From: Phycisphaeraceae bacterium | GTDB lineage: Bacteria > Planctomycetota > Phycisphaerae > Phycisphaerales > SM1A02 | DNA length: 64,000 nt | Direction of reading: 5' to 3' | NCBI GenBank assembly: GCA_015709595.1 | Contig: CP054178.1 | Coordinates: 3,415,205-3,479,204, forward strand | Notes under the pieces: generated by a model | Told to the model about the DNA's origin: nothing | The model's input: the letters and a program-made list of their open reading frames with translations, nothing else | Database searches by the model: none | Shown here: piece by piece, positions 53,701 to 62,389 of the stretch | Numbering within the stretch: the first letter of the stretch is position 1 | How the letters are laid out: the number at the start of each line of letters is the position of its first letter | Program-made: the position numbers and the translations under genes

Positions 53701-55035
53701 CCCCGGCACGATCCACATCCGGCGGGTTTCCTCGTACGCCCGACGAAACGCAACCATGGCCGCCGGTGTCTCACCCAGGGCGGCCAGGGCCTCACCCTGC
53801 AGATGGAACAGCACGGCGACATCCACACCAGCCGCCATTGTCTTCGTGGCGCCTTGCAGACGCCCCAAGGCGCTGTCGTACGCTCGCAGGGCCTCGCGCC
53901 AACGCCCGGTGTTGGCCTCCCGACGCGCTTCGATGGCGTCGCCCCAGGCATTCGTCAGGTCGCGCTCATCCGAAGGCATGGCGGCCGCGGCTTCCTCAAG
54001 CCGCGCCAGAAGCTGACTCACCTGAGCGTCGTCCTGACGCACCGTCGCCAGCAAGGCCTGCCATCGCAGGATGGCGGGCGTGGGCTCCGTCTTCATGGCG
54101 GCCAGCGCCGAATCCAGGGTCGTCTGCGCGAGATCGGGGCGTCCATGAACCCACTCGCGCCGAACGGCAACCTCGACCGGCCACCACTCGTCAGGGAACC
54201 GACCACGGGTCGAGGTCAGGAACTCGTCCGCGGTGTCCCGCTCTCCGATCTGCTCGAGAGACCAGAGCAGGTATTCAAAGACATCTCGCTCGACGCCGAG
54301 CCGCGCGGCTTCCAGAAGGTCGGCTCGTCCCGACTGTGACTGCTGAAACCGATAGCGCAGAATCCCGCGCAGCACCAGCCAGCGGCCGTCCGCCGCCTTC
54401 TGTTCGGCCATGAGAGCGTCGCAATAGGCGCTCAGCGCCTGGAAGTCCGCCCCCGATCGTTCGAGCACGCCCAACTCGACTTCACGGTACTCGTAGCGGT
54501 CCGGATCGATGCGCGTCAACTGGGATGCACGCAACTTCGCGGGCTCAAACGCGCCCGACGCCATGTGCCCCGCGATGAGGGCCATCAGCGCACCCTCGTG
54601 CGCCGGATCGATCGCCACCAGGCGCTCGGCGATGTCCATCATGTCCACGCGACGACCGATCTGGCGGAAGATTCCCAGCAGTCCCTCGAGCGCCGTCCGA
54701 TTGTCCGTGTCACGTTCCAGCACCGAACGATACACCGCCGTGGAGGCGCGCACGTGGCGGCCATCGGGTTCAGGAACCCGCAGCCGGGCATCCGCCAGCA
54801 GCAGCGCCGCCTCGATGTCATCGGGATAGCGCCCATAGTACTGGCCGAGCGCCCGGATGGCCTCGCGGTATCGTCCTGCGGCGTGATGCTCCACGCCATG
54901 CTCACGCGCCTGCTGAATGCGTCGCTCGGTCAGATACGCGCGAACGCCCAGCGCGGCTCCACCAAGCGCCGCCAGAGCGACGACGATGGCCGTGACCATC
55001 AGCAGCCGGCGCTTTCCTCGTTTCGTCAGTTTCAC
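50737..55035 (-). CDS. membrane-anchored giant TPR protein, PrsT-like (1432 aa)
   Basis: Starts at GTG 55035, with GGAGG 8 bases upstream. Positive N-terminus and one membrane helix about 11-32 (RLLMVTAIVVALAALGGAALGV) anchor it; the rest is TPR-like helical pairs throughout, from HHAAGRYREAIRALGQYYGRYPDD to LNNLAMLLVTAVSRADEALPLSERL near the C-terminus. In exosortase-type exopolysaccharide loci a large TPR protein (PrsT, about 900 residues) is a standard member, and its place here between the sugar transferase and rfbA fits. It is longer than usual. Probably a periplasmic scaffold for export or assembly. Confidence 0.82.
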   Translation of the reverse strand: MKLTKRGKRRLLMVTAIVVALAALGGAALGVRAYLTERRIQQAREHGVEHHAAGRYREAIRALGQYYGRYPDDIEAALLLADARLRVPEPDGRHVRASTAVYRSVLERDTDNRTALEGLLGIFRQIGRRVDMMDIAERLVAIDPAHEGALMALIAGHMASGAFEPAKLRASQLTRIDPDRYEYREVELGVLERSGADFQALSAYCDALMAEQKAADGRWLVLRGILRYRFQQSQSGRADLLEAARLGVERDVFEYLLWSLEQIGERDTADEFLTSTRGRFPDEWWPVEVAVRREWVHGRPDLAQTTLDSALAAMKTEPTPAILRWQALLATVRQDDAQVSQLLARLEEAAAAMPSDERDLTNAWGDAIEARREANTGRWREALRAYDSALGRLQGATKTMAAGVDVAVLFHLQGEALAALGETPAAMVAFRRAYEETRRMWIVPGVGLAESLLRMGRLDEAFITVHDMTRSTRPSVIGPYLSLGRIWLAVEQAGIALPDLGRQPAWPDALTFLQSLYEGTGGTADVLPLLAQAMWQRGDAAGLRALLAQAASQGNVPDRVKAQLAHLAVDARVEIPAALAEAAGSDDAAMDLAWARARALGRSGRIEAGLAELDRVVDLQASSPPMKWRLNRVRYLEEFDLPSVREALSDLLNDPSLPSDALDMLLSLNSTWRDAETLGRALSRLESIAPPGSSRLILGRAQYTLRFDADNQQALAAALADVDGLRERGGGDSVAVLTTLARLHLAIGPGNRRMAAGLLRQAVERWPQQTTLYPQLIALLQELGEFSSAERYLRQFETYRGADQEVSRAAASLFARQGDFEAAVARFDVVARASGEQTDRLTLAAWRLRAGRYDEAWALLDELVRETPCSPMAVLLAVQHQVARGNWSRAESILNNAALERESLRLMLWGAYHVQRGDHATAQQFLLRAAESDPDNVTTSVWLARHAMMQGKADEAIRIASAALQRHPEEEDLRLLIAAAALGGDESARREALSTFEQLRGDNTALVETVRLFSRVVSSDGSMSRKVEDLRAASELASKHPTFLPAARLAFMLHRIAGDTDGARRVAEQAMLRMPGDPEPAQWMTEILIDRGELERALTNAEAWRRRSLADPYEASIVLASIALDLKNFNRAYEVLAPMVERFRAERRRDPRGFERWVVTLMLAGRIDEAYREVVEDMSGDEGVFSTWLSNAQTLSGDLASAALNRAAEQAVSFERRLHLALAWATVGQRIARQPQGAARAAMCFTRAREAVQSAVGSSEPTPEALRTIAIITAAEGRTEEAVSQYRELLRRDPNDPIALNNLAMLLVTAVSRADEALPLSERLVGLHGDVPDFLDTHALVLMHAGRLDDSLQTIDLALARQAENPALLLTRARILIRRGDATGARSIVSRVESLLRHALIVPVEVADALDEIRASLQASAPPSVAWSQLAA

Positions 55036-55059
55036 GTCCCGATCCTCCCTGTCTGAAGC

Positions 55060-56751
55060 TCACCCCGATGCGGGATGCGTCGGATCGCCAGCCGAGCCGG
55101 CAGATGCAACCAGCTGTTCCGACGACGGACGGCTCGCCTCCGGCGCGTGGCGCTGCGAGAAGAGCCGCTGGATGGTCTTGAGCAGAATGCGGCAGTCGAG
55201 CAGGAACCCGGCGTTCCGCACGTACTCGGTGTCGAATCGAATCCATTCCTGAAAGTCCAGGCCCGGGGCTCGCGTACGCTCCACCTGCCAGAGACCGGTA
55301 ATCCCGGGCCGCACGCTGAGACGCGTCTCGCGCCACGGGGGGCAGTACTGATTCTCACTGTCCGGGCTGGGGCGGGGACCGACGATGCTCATGTCGCCGA
55401 TCAGGACGTTCCAGAACTGCGGCAGTTCATCGAGGTGGTATCGCCGCATGAAGCGTCCAATGCGCGTGACGCGCGGATCATCGACAATGTAGAACTGCGG
55501 ACCATCACACCGGTTGAGCGACTGAAGCTCCCGTGTCATGCGATCGGCGTCGCGACGCATGGTGCGGAATTTCCAGCAGCGGAACAGCCGTCCCCCCCGC
55601 GACTGGCGCAGATGGCCGTAGAAGATCGGACGCCCGTCGCTGATCACCACCGCCAGCGCCAGTCCGAGCAGCAGCGGCAGGACGGCCAGAAGCACCGCTG
55701 TGCTGACCGCGATGTCGAACAGTCGCTTCGAGATGAGAAACAACGGCGACAACGCCGCGATTGGTTCGTTCGTCGAACGGCCCACGTCGTCCGATTCGTC
55801 ACGATCATCCGACTCGCTCTGACGATTGCCCGGCTCCACCTCTCCGATGGGCCGTACACGGACATATCCGGTCGAAACAGCGGAAGCGTCTCCGGTGCTC
55901 GTGACTCGTTCACTCACGTTGACAGAGGCGCGCGGCTGATGCTCGGCGACCGGCGCATCGGGCTCATAGTCCGGTCCCACCAGGAGAACCGATGAATCCG
56001 CCCGATGACCCGCGCCAAGCCACACCGGTCCGATCACGAGAGACTCCGGCCCGAGACGGCACTCCTTCAGCGCCCAGACCTGAGGCGCAATTTCCTGGAT
56101 GCCCTCGATGGAAGAATCGGGATCAGTCCAGTTGCGGACCAGGCGATGCAGGTAGCGACCGGCCGAATCAGGACTGGCGGCATCCAGAAGCAGACCGGCA
56201 CATCGCCAATGAACGACGCGGTAGTACGGCAGCGAGCGACGGATGCGCATCCACGCCGCACGTCGATTGGATTCCCTGCACCAGACCTCCGCGTGCTCCC
56301 GACTCCGCGTCAGAATCAGGCGGTGCGAATCAGGCCGCGCGGTTCGATACAGCCGCTGGATGCGCTCGATGCGCGGAGCGATCGAGGACTGGAGATTGGC
56401 ATCCGTCGGGGGAGCGGAGCCCGCCAGTTGAATCCGTTCGGCGTAATGGTCGTCACCCGGCGACGACAGCCGAAGGCGCATGACCGCGGCGCCGTTCCAC
56501 GTCATGCGCTCCGTCACTGTCGGAAGATCGAACTCAGCCAGGCAATCGGGCTCGACCAGCATGTAGAGCTCCGCGTCGCGGTCGATGAGCGCGTCCCGAC
56601 CGCACTCGATGACCTGAACGCCGCGGGATCGCCAGTACGCCTCGTGGAGGGCGCGTGCATCGAGCCCCCAGATCATCGGGCCGCGATGCATGGTCGTTTC
56701 CCGATCGGATGCACGCGGCTTCATCGGCTCGATCTGCTGCGGCATGATCAT
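55060..56751 (-). CDS. polyprenyl-phosphate sugar transferase with an unusual N-terminal half
   Basis: 563 residues. The C-terminal domain about 340-535 is a standard initiating sugar transferase: helix [20 protein letters not shown], then [63 protein letters not shown] and [10 protein letters not shown]. It would attach the first sugar phosphate to undecaprenyl phosphate. The N-terminal about 330 residues have no CoA-binding fold and no four-helix membrane bundle; they hold a soluble domain with [15 protein letters not shown] (about 240-255), resembling a left-handed beta-helix turn of NDP-sugar pyrophosphorylases. ATG overlaps the Wzz/kinase stop by 4 bases. Confidence 0.88.
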   Translation of the reverse strand: MIMPQQIEPMKPRASDRETTMHRGPMIWGLDARALHEAYWRSRGVQVIECGRDALIDRDAELYMLVEPDCLAEFDLPTVTERMTWNGAAVMRLRLSSPGDDHYAERIQLAGSAPPTDANLQSSIAPRIERIQRLYRTARPDSHRLILTRSREHAEVWCRESNRRAAWMRIRRSLPYYRVVHWRCAGLLLDAASPDSAGRYLHRLVRNWTDPDSSIEGIQEIAPQVWALKECRLGPESLVIGPVWLGAGHRADSSVLLVGPDYEPDAPVAEHQPRASVNVSERVTSTGDASAVSTGYVRVRPIGEVEPGNRQSESDDRDESDDVGRSTNEPIAALSPLFLISKRLFDIAVSTAVLLAVLPLLLGLALAVVISDGRPIFYGHLRQSRGGRLFRCWKFRTMRRDADRMTRELQSLNRCDGPQFYIVDDPRVTRIGRFMRRYHLDELPQFWNVLIGDMSIVGPRPSPDSENQYCPPWRETRLSVRPGITGLWQVERTRAPGLDFQEWIRFDTEYVRNAGFLLDCRILLKTIQRLFSQRHAPEASRPSSEQLVASAGSAGDPTHPASG

Positions 56752-58973
56752 CGTTCGCCCCGATCCGCCGCGTCATGGGTCAGGAGCCGCATCATGGGCG
56801 AAGGCGTCGCCGGGGGCGGTGCGCCGCCGGCTTCGCCTTCAGGCGCCGGCGCGGACCGCGCGGATACCCGTGAGGCGGAGGTGTAGCGTCGGCACTCGCT
56901 CAGGTCGGCGCAGTTGAGCACCACGCCGATGAGCTGCGCCCCGACCGTGCCCAGTTCGGTCGTGCATTCATCCAGACGACGGCGCGGTCTTCCTCGCCGC
57001 AGGGTGAGCACCACGCCGTCCGCCGCGGCCACGATGGGCAACGCTTCGACGCTTCCCAGCAGTGGGCCGGTATCCAGGATGACCACGTCGAATCGGGCCC
57101 GCAGCCGCTCCACCAGTCGCTTCATGTCGGCGCGGGTCACGTGTTCGGGGCCGAATGAACGGTCGCGGCCGACGCCGATCACGCTCAGACGCGGGTTTCC
57201 GGCGACGGGGTGGGCCTCGCCGTTGACGGTGGTAGCGCCGAGAAGCTCCTTGACGCCGCGCACGTCAAGCTGACCCGCCTGGGCCGAGAGCGCCTGTCCG
57301 ATGAAGTCGCAGTCCACCAGGCACGTTGACAGGCCGGAACTCGCGTAGGACCAGCCCAGGGCGAAGGCCAGCGAGGTCTTGCCGTCTCCCTGGAACGGAC
57401 TGGTGACCGCCAGGACCAGCGGGCCTTCATGCGGTCGTCCCATCTCAATGCGATTCCGCAATCGGTGAATGCAGGCGGACGCCAGTTCGCGGGTCTCGAC
57501 GGCGTCCTCGCCGCGGCTGAGATCGGGCAGGACGCCGATGCAATCCTGCGGTCCCGAACTGGAGGCCAGTTGCGAGGCCGCGAAGGCGCGCCGATCCACG
57601 TGGCCGACGAGCAGGAACAATCCCATCGGGAGTCCGAAGCCGAAGATGAAGCCGGCCGCCGCCAGTTGATTCCGCTTTGATCGCTGCGGCTTGTCCGGAA
57701 GAATCGGCATGCGGACGCTGGTGAAGCCCTGCTTGAGGGCGCGTTCGTTGTATCGAAGGTTCTCAAGATTCTTCTCGAGATCCACCAGTCCTCGCTCCAG
57801 GGCCTGAATCTCCTGATCGATCACCTCACGGCGACGACGCTCCTTGGCGATTTCCTCGATGTCGCTCCAGACGGCGCTTCGAGCCGTCAACAGGTCGCCT
57901 GTCCGCTCAGGTGGAACGGTGGTGACCCGCCCCACGTGAACCGGCTGCGCCGTCGGAGGTGCGGCGGCCCACTTGCGACGGGCTTCCGTTTCCATTTCGG
58001 CGGCTCGTGCCTTGAGCGCCTCCACCGCGGCCCGCTGCAGACGCACGGGACGGTGATTCTCGCTGTACTGCGTCAGCATCTGCGTCAGCAGGTTCTCCTC
58101 CTGCACGAGGGACTGACGAACCTTGGCGAAGTCGGGATCGATCCGCGTCAGATCGGCCAAGGTCGGCTCGGGGGGAGCCGGCGGCAGGGCCGGCTCGCTC
58201 GGCTGACCTTGAGCGGCAGCCGCGGCGGCGTCAGACGCCCGGCTGTCCCCCGTGGCGACCATCTGACCCGCCGCGATGAGCGCCAGCGTGTGAGATGTGT
58301 AGAGCTCCCAGTTCAGGCGGTGCAGGTCCGTCAGCACGTCATCCGAATACTGGGCGAAGCGGCTCTGCGAATCGAGACGTTCGGCGCGGCGCGTCCGCAA
58401 CCTGGACCGCTGCGTCTCAATGATCTGCACCAGTTCATCCCGGCGGGCCTGGTACTTGGCCTCGGGGGCGGCTTCACGCTCGTATTCTTCGAGAATCGCC
58501 CTGACCGCCGCGAACGCCACGCCGGCCTGATCCGCCTCCACCGAAACCGAGATGTACGTGCTGCGCCTGTCACGCCGCACACTGGTTGCATCGCGGAAGT
58601 TGGACAGGGTGGGGAACGCGGCGTCAACGCCGGCATTCCTGGCTGTGCTGTTGCGCATCGCCCGGTCAAGCAGCAGGTCCATTCGAAGCATCTGCGCCTG
58701 CGATTCGACAAAGGAATCATACATGGGCATCGTCTGACGGTCTTCGCCGATCACCGGTTCGATGAACGGCGCCACCTCGACGTGCCCGGTGGCGATGTAT
58801 CGCGTCGGCGCCAGAAAGAAGCCCAGACCGCCGACGATCAATCCCAGCGTGATCGACAATGGCAGGGCGTAGCGCCATCGGCCGCGCAGGCGGTCGTGCA
58901 GGAAGTGCCAGATCGACGGCTGTCGGTCCGCCGGAGGCGAGTGGCCTCGAAGATCAAGTTCGTGATCAACCAT
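56748..58973 (-). CDS. Wzz/GumC-type chain-length protein fused to BY-kinase-like ATPase
   Basis: 741 residues. Membrane helix about 36-54, a periplasmic coiled-coil region with polysaccharide co-polymerase character, second helix about 438-457, then a cytoplasmic kinase-like domain: Walker A SPFQGDGKT (525-533), Walker A' CLVDCDF (551-557), Walker B VVILDTG (629-635). Controls chain length and export of the polysaccharide. The C-terminal tail after 697 has one Tyr only, not the usual tyrosine cluster, and is Pro/Ala-rich. Overlaps the EpsI stop by 8 bases. Confidence 0.92.
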   Translation of the reverse strand: MVDHELDLRGHSPPADRQPSIWHFLHDRLRGRWRYALPLSITLGLIVGGLGFFLAPTRYIATGHVEVAPFIEPVIGEDRQTMPMYDSFVESQAQMLRMDLLLDRAMRNSTARNAGVDAAFPTLSNFRDATSVRRDRRSTYISVSVEADQAGVAFAAVRAILEEYEREAAPEAKYQARRDELVQIIETQRSRLRTRRAERLDSQSRFAQYSDDVLTDLHRLNWELYTSHTLALIAAGQMVATGDSRASDAAAAAAQGQPSEPALPPAPPEPTLADLTRIDPDFAKVRQSLVQEENLLTQMLTQYSENHRPVRLQRAAVEALKARAAEMETEARRKWAAAPPTAQPVHVGRVTTVPPERTGDLLTARSAVWSDIEEIAKERRRREVIDQEIQALERGLVDLEKNLENLRYNERALKQGFTSVRMPILPDKPQRSKRNQLAAAGFIFGFGLPMGLFLLVGHVDRRAFAASQLASSSGPQDCIGVLPDLSRGEDAVETRELASACIHRLRNRIEMGRPHEGPLVLAVTSPFQGDGKTSLAFALGWSYASSGLSTCLVDCDFIGQALSAQAGQLDVRGVKELLGATTVNGEAHPVAGNPRLSVIGVGRDRSFGPEHVTRADMKRLVERLRARFDVVILDTGPLLGSVEALPIVAAADGVVLTLRRGRPRRRLDECTTELGTVGAQLIGVVLNCADLSECRRYTSASRVSARSAPAPEGEAGGAPPPATPSPMMRLLTHDAADRGER

Positions 58974-59718
58974 GACCGGTTTCCTCTCCCTTCCGCATCA
59001 GCACGCCGAACAGCTCCGGCATGCCATCAACCATCTCCGAAAGAATCTTCAATCCCTCGACTGGATCAAGCGAGGCGCCCCCCACGAGCTGCACCTGCGC
59101 GATGCCGTAGTTTGATGCGCCGCGCCACCTCGCCATGGAGCGCAAGCCGTCCATGTCCGGCGTGATCATCCCGTTGGGCATGATGAAGAAGTTGAGCACG
59201 CGGATCGTCTGAACATCGCCGAACACCCCGCGCTGATCAAACTCATAGAACATGACCGACGCCTCGCCGATCGACGAATTCCGCCATGCGATGACGCGCG
59301 TCGAGGCGTCGTTGGTGCGCCACCCGTGCGCCGGGTAGCAGATCGGGGGGTAGTGCCCCTGCATGTCGCGAAGGTTGGTGCAGTGCACCACGGTGAAGGT
59401 CACGTCCATGGGCGCGCGCCCGGAGTCGGCGTCGTGGCTGGTCTCGCGATAGCGACGGCTGAGGATCGCCGAGGGCTTGAGGATTCTCCACGCCGACGGC
59501 GGCACGGTCACGCCTCGACCCGTCCATCGCCCCACCACCCACGGCGCCTGCTCGATCGCCTTCACGATGCGCTCCGTGCGCTCGAGCATGGCCGGCGTCA
59601 ACGGCTCAACCGTGGGAAGCACGGCGGGCGCGGCGATCAGCAGAACCACGGCGAGCATCGGCGCGAACTCGTTCACGAGCCGCAACAATCGTCGCCAGCC
59701 GGTCACGGGACGGTTCAT
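58966..59718 (-). CDS. exosortase-associated EpsI-like protein
   Basis: 250 residues. N-terminal helix about 18-36, then the EpsI motif with His and Cys: GHYPPICYPAHGW (His122, Cys127). EpsI-like proteins accompany exosortase in exopolysaccharide loci, often fused to it; here separate. Its ATG overlaps the exosortase stop by 4 bases. Exact function unknown; the His/Cys pair suggests an enzyme or thiol-dependent partner. Confidence 0.85.
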   Translation of the reverse strand: MNRPVTGWRRLLRLVNEFAPMLAVVLLIAAPAVLPTVEPLTPAMLERTERIVKAIEQAPWVVGRWTGRGVTVPPSAWRILKPSAILSRRYRETSHDADSGRAPMDVTFTVVHCTNLRDMQGHYPPICYPAHGWRTNDASTRVIAWRNSSIGEASVMFYEFDQRGVFGDVQTIRVLNFFIMPNGMITPDMDGLRSMARWRGASNYGIAQVQLVGGASLDPVEGLKILSEMVDGMPELFGVLMRKGEETGHG

Positions 59719-60605
59719 TGCGACAACCTCCAGTGCGACACCGGCAGTTCAAGCCATCGCATGAAGCGGAGCAGCATCACCAGCGCCCCGAGGGCCACCG
59801 GCAGCATCACCCACCCGGCCAGATCATGAAACTGCTCCGCGAACGTCGCCGATCCATACCCGTAGACGACCGCCGTGGGCACCAGCCGGATCACGTTGCA
59901 GACCAGCGCCAGCAGCGGACTGACCGCCAGCAGAAGCAGCTTCGTGTTCCGTTTCAGCGGCACGGAGAAGACCAGGGCGTAGACAACCAGCGTCAGCGCA
60001 AACACCATGCGCATGCCGTTGCACGCCTCGCCCACCGCCACCTGCTGGCCCTGCACGATGATGACGTTGCCGGTCTTCTCGGCGGCGATGCCCACGATGC
60101 CCAGCACCTGATGCGTGATCGACGCGGCGATGTACTGCAGTGGAATGGTGATCTGCTGCCGAAGAACGCCTGGCACGGGGATGAAGAACACGAAGACCAG
60201 CAGCACCGGCATGAACTGCCGCAGCAGCAGCGGACCGGTCGTGCTCAGCAGTGCTCCCAGGATCAGCACCAGCGCGCCGCCATGCTGCAGCACCATGGTG
60301 TCGGTCTCATACCCGAACCACACGCTTGCCCACCCTGCCGCGATGAGGAGCGGCCCCAGCATGGACGGTTGATGCCGCAGGAACGGCAGACGATCACGAC
60401 GCAGCCACAGAAGCCATCCGGCGATAAAGGGCACGAGCAGCACGTGGCTCTGCTCGGAATCCCCCAGTCCAATCTGAATGATGCTGGCGATCTCCTGCCG
60501 AACCGCCCATAGAGCCAGTCCGACAATCAGCGCCATCAATGCAAAGTCTCGCGCCGTCCAGGCGCGCCCGTGCTGCCACGGAATGCGGCGAACCGGTTCG
60601 CTCAC
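59715..60605 (-). CDS. exosortase (PEP-CTERM processing transpeptidase-like)
   Basis: 296 residues from GTG 60605, which overlaps the preceding stop by 4 bases; the open frame upstream to 61181 shadows that gene. Seven to eight membrane helices. Catalytic residues by family: Cys195 in GEACNGMRM, Arg240 in CNVIRLVPT and His260 in FHDLAGW. Exosortases recognise PEP-CTERM signals, cut them and pass the protein to the cell surface or matrix. The gene is followed by EpsI. Confidence 0.95.
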   Translation of the reverse strand: MSEPVRRIPWQHGRAWTARDFALMALIVGLALWAVRQEIASIIQIGLGDSEQSHVLLVPFIAGWLLWLRRDRLPFLRHQPSMLGPLLIAAGWASVWFGYETDTMVLQHGGALVLILGALLSTTGPLLLRQFMPVLLVFVFFIPVPGVLRQQITIPLQYIAASITHQVLGIVGIAAEKTGNVIIVQGQQVAVGEACNGMRMVFALTLVVYALVFSVPLKRNTKLLLLAVSPLLALVCNVIRLVPTAVVYGYGSATFAEQFHDLAGWVMLPVALGALVMLLRFMRWLELPVSHWRLSQ

Positions 60606-61540
60606 GCGGCCAACTCCTGACTGGAGACCGGTGTCGGACGCTCCCGGCGTGATCGACGCCCGTTGGAGAGGGACGGCGCCGTCAGAATCCTGTCGGCCGC
60701 CCGCTCGCCGGGCTCGACCACCGCCGCGCCGGTGACAAGACACCCGTTGAGCACCGCCGCCGCCCCCACGCGTGCGCCACGCAGGACGACGGTGTCCTTC
60801 AGGATCACACCGATGTCGATCTCGGCGCCGTCCTCCACCACGCACGCTCCCAGCTCGCGCCACGGTCGATCCTCGCGGCGGTCGTCCACGCGGCCCTGCC
60901 TGGACCACGCCGATACCGCGCGAAGATAGCTGTCGAGATCGCGCAGCCGGATCAGTTCTTCCGCCACGATCGCGGCGCGAACGTCGACGCCGCGGCGGAT
61001 CAGCCGCGGAATCAACTGCTCCTTCAGGTCGCAATAGCCCACGTCGGGCGCCTCGCGCAGCGCCTCCATGCCGCAGGCGAAGACACCGGCCGGCGCGAGA
61101 CCCGAAGTCGCTCCGACCACCACCCACGTTGACCCGGTCCGAGTCTCGAGCGCCTGCTTCAATGACGCGGGCGGCAGGCAACCGGCTTCCACCACCATGA
61201 TGGTGTCATCGTCCTCGAGCCGTGGATTGAGCAGGTCCCGCACCACGCCGGCGGAACCACGCCAGTCTCGAGGATCACGGACCACCTCGATCGACCTGAC
61301 CCACGGAGCGCGAGCCGCCGCCTCTCGCGCCAGTTCGCGCAACGCGGGAATCTCCTGGTCCAGATTGGTCGCCACGATCAGGTCAATCGGATGCCCCACG
61401 GACTTCAGCGCCTTCAGCCAGGCGTCAAAGAGAGCGCACCCGTCCCCGAGCGGCAGCGACGCGACCGGCCGACCGATCGCGGATTGAAGCGGCGAGGGGC
61501 GCATCGCCCCAGTCAGCATGATGACCTTGACATGACGCAT
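60602..61540 (-). CDS. NDP-sugar pyrophosphorylase-like protein, signature loop missing
   Basis: 312 residues from ATG 61540; no clear ribosome site. Nucleotidyltransferase-like order: VIMLTGAMRPSPLQSAIGRPV at the N-terminus where GGxGTR normally lies, then a Rossmann-like core (LIVATNLDQEIPALRE, IMVVEAGCLPPASLKQA) and a C-terminal hexapeptide repeat (GACVVEDGAEIDIGVILKD, VVLRGARVGAAAVLNGCLV). No GGxGTR loop and no usual KP motif, so catalysis is doubtful. Translationally coupled to the exosortase gene. Confidence 0.75.
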   Translation of the reverse strand: MRHVKVIMLTGAMRPSPLQSAIGRPVASLPLGDGCALFDAWLKALKSVGHPIDLIVATNLDQEIPALRELAREAAARAPWVRSIEVVRDPRDWRGSAGVVRDLLNPRLEDDDTIMVVEAGCLPPASLKQALETRTGSTWVVVGATSGLAPAGVFACGMEALREAPDVGYCDLKEQLIPRLIRRGVDVRAAIVAEELIRLRDLDSYLRAVSAWSRQGRVDDRREDRPWRELGACVVEDGAEIDIGVILKDTVVLRGARVGAAAVLNGCLVTGAAVVEPGERAADRILTAPSLSNGRRSRRERPTPVSSQELAA

Positions 61541-61885
61541 GAGAGGTTGTCTTGACTTTCGATCCGGAAACGAGTCTGTCCGAGAGGAAATGGCTTGAAT
61601 CGACTGAGCGATACGCGAGCATGAGGCCGCCGGGTCGCCTTTCCGACGCCTCATGCGGACCCAACTCGCCGGTACGGCCTGGAGAACCTGCTCAGGGCGC
61701 CGATTCCTCGGTCCGGTAATTCAGGCGCGTTCAACCGACGGTCTCATTTCATCCGCGACCAGTTCCTTGATGATCCCCTGAGCAGTTCTGTTTGGTTGAC
61801 GACAGAACGATCACAACCGACTCCCTCGATTGCTGCTGATCAATCACTCCTTCACTGCGGCGGTCGGCCCTGAGGTTCATGGGCA
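61541..61885 (-). other. 345-bp intergenic region, leader of the exosortase set
   Basis: No gene is credible. On the minus strand a hairpin with 9-bp perfect arms GCATGAGGC/GCCTCATGC at 61619-61656 lies 79 bases ahead of the downstream start; inside it GTCG/CGAC pairs. A 7-bp inverted repeat GTTCTGT/ACAGAAC lies at 61785-61808, after the cupin stop. No convincing promoter or T-run terminator seen. Confidence 0.5.
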
Positions 61886-62389
61886 TCATCGATGCTGCGT
61901 CTCCCAGGGGAAACCCGCCACACCATCCCATGCCAGACGCTCCTCGTCGGGCGACGCCGGGTTGAACGCCCGGGTCACGTAGTAGAGAAGTCCGGCCGGG
62001 TTCGGCCCCACCGTCGCCGCCCCGTGCCAGAGCGTCGGGGGAATGACCAACACACCTGGTCTCTTTTCGCCCATGACCACCACCCACGCTCGTGACCGAT
62101 CCGCGGCGCAGATGCCCGCCTTCAGGTGGCCTGACACGCACACCCAAAAGTCGGTCTGGTGCTGATGACGATGCCAGGCCTTGACCACCCCGGGGTACTG
62201 CACGGAGAAGTTGATCTGCCCCTCCGACGAAAGCACCCCGCCCAGCAGATTCATCAGCGAATAGCCGCGGTCGTCGCAGTAGTGCCGCTGGGGCACGAAG
62301 ACCGGTTCTCCCACCTTCACAGCCGCCTCGTACGCCTCCTTCCATCCAACACTCAGTTCTCGGACAGATTGTACGGGGACATGGCTCAT
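61886..62389 (-). CDS. RmlC-like cupin, dTDP-4-dehydrorhamnose 3,5-epimerase-related
   Basis: 167 residues. DDRGYSLMNLLGG, QINFSVQYPGVVKAWHRHQHQTDFWVCVSGHLKAGI, IPPTLWHGAATV and NPASPDEERLAWD follow the RmlC cupin layout, though the usual GLHYQ is changed to AWHRH. It may be the 3,5-epimerase missing from the rfbABD set, or a related sugar epimerase. ATG overlaps the PssE-like stop by 4 bases. Confidence 0.75.
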   Translation of the reverse strand: MSHVPVQSVRELSVGWKEAYEAAVKVGEPVFVPQRHYCDDRGYSLMNLLGGVLSSEGQINFSVQYPGVVKAWHRHQHQTDFWVCVSGHLKAGICAADRSRAWVVVMGEKRPGVLVIPPTLWHGAATVGPNPAGLLYYVTRAFNPASPDEERLAWDGVAGFPWETQHR

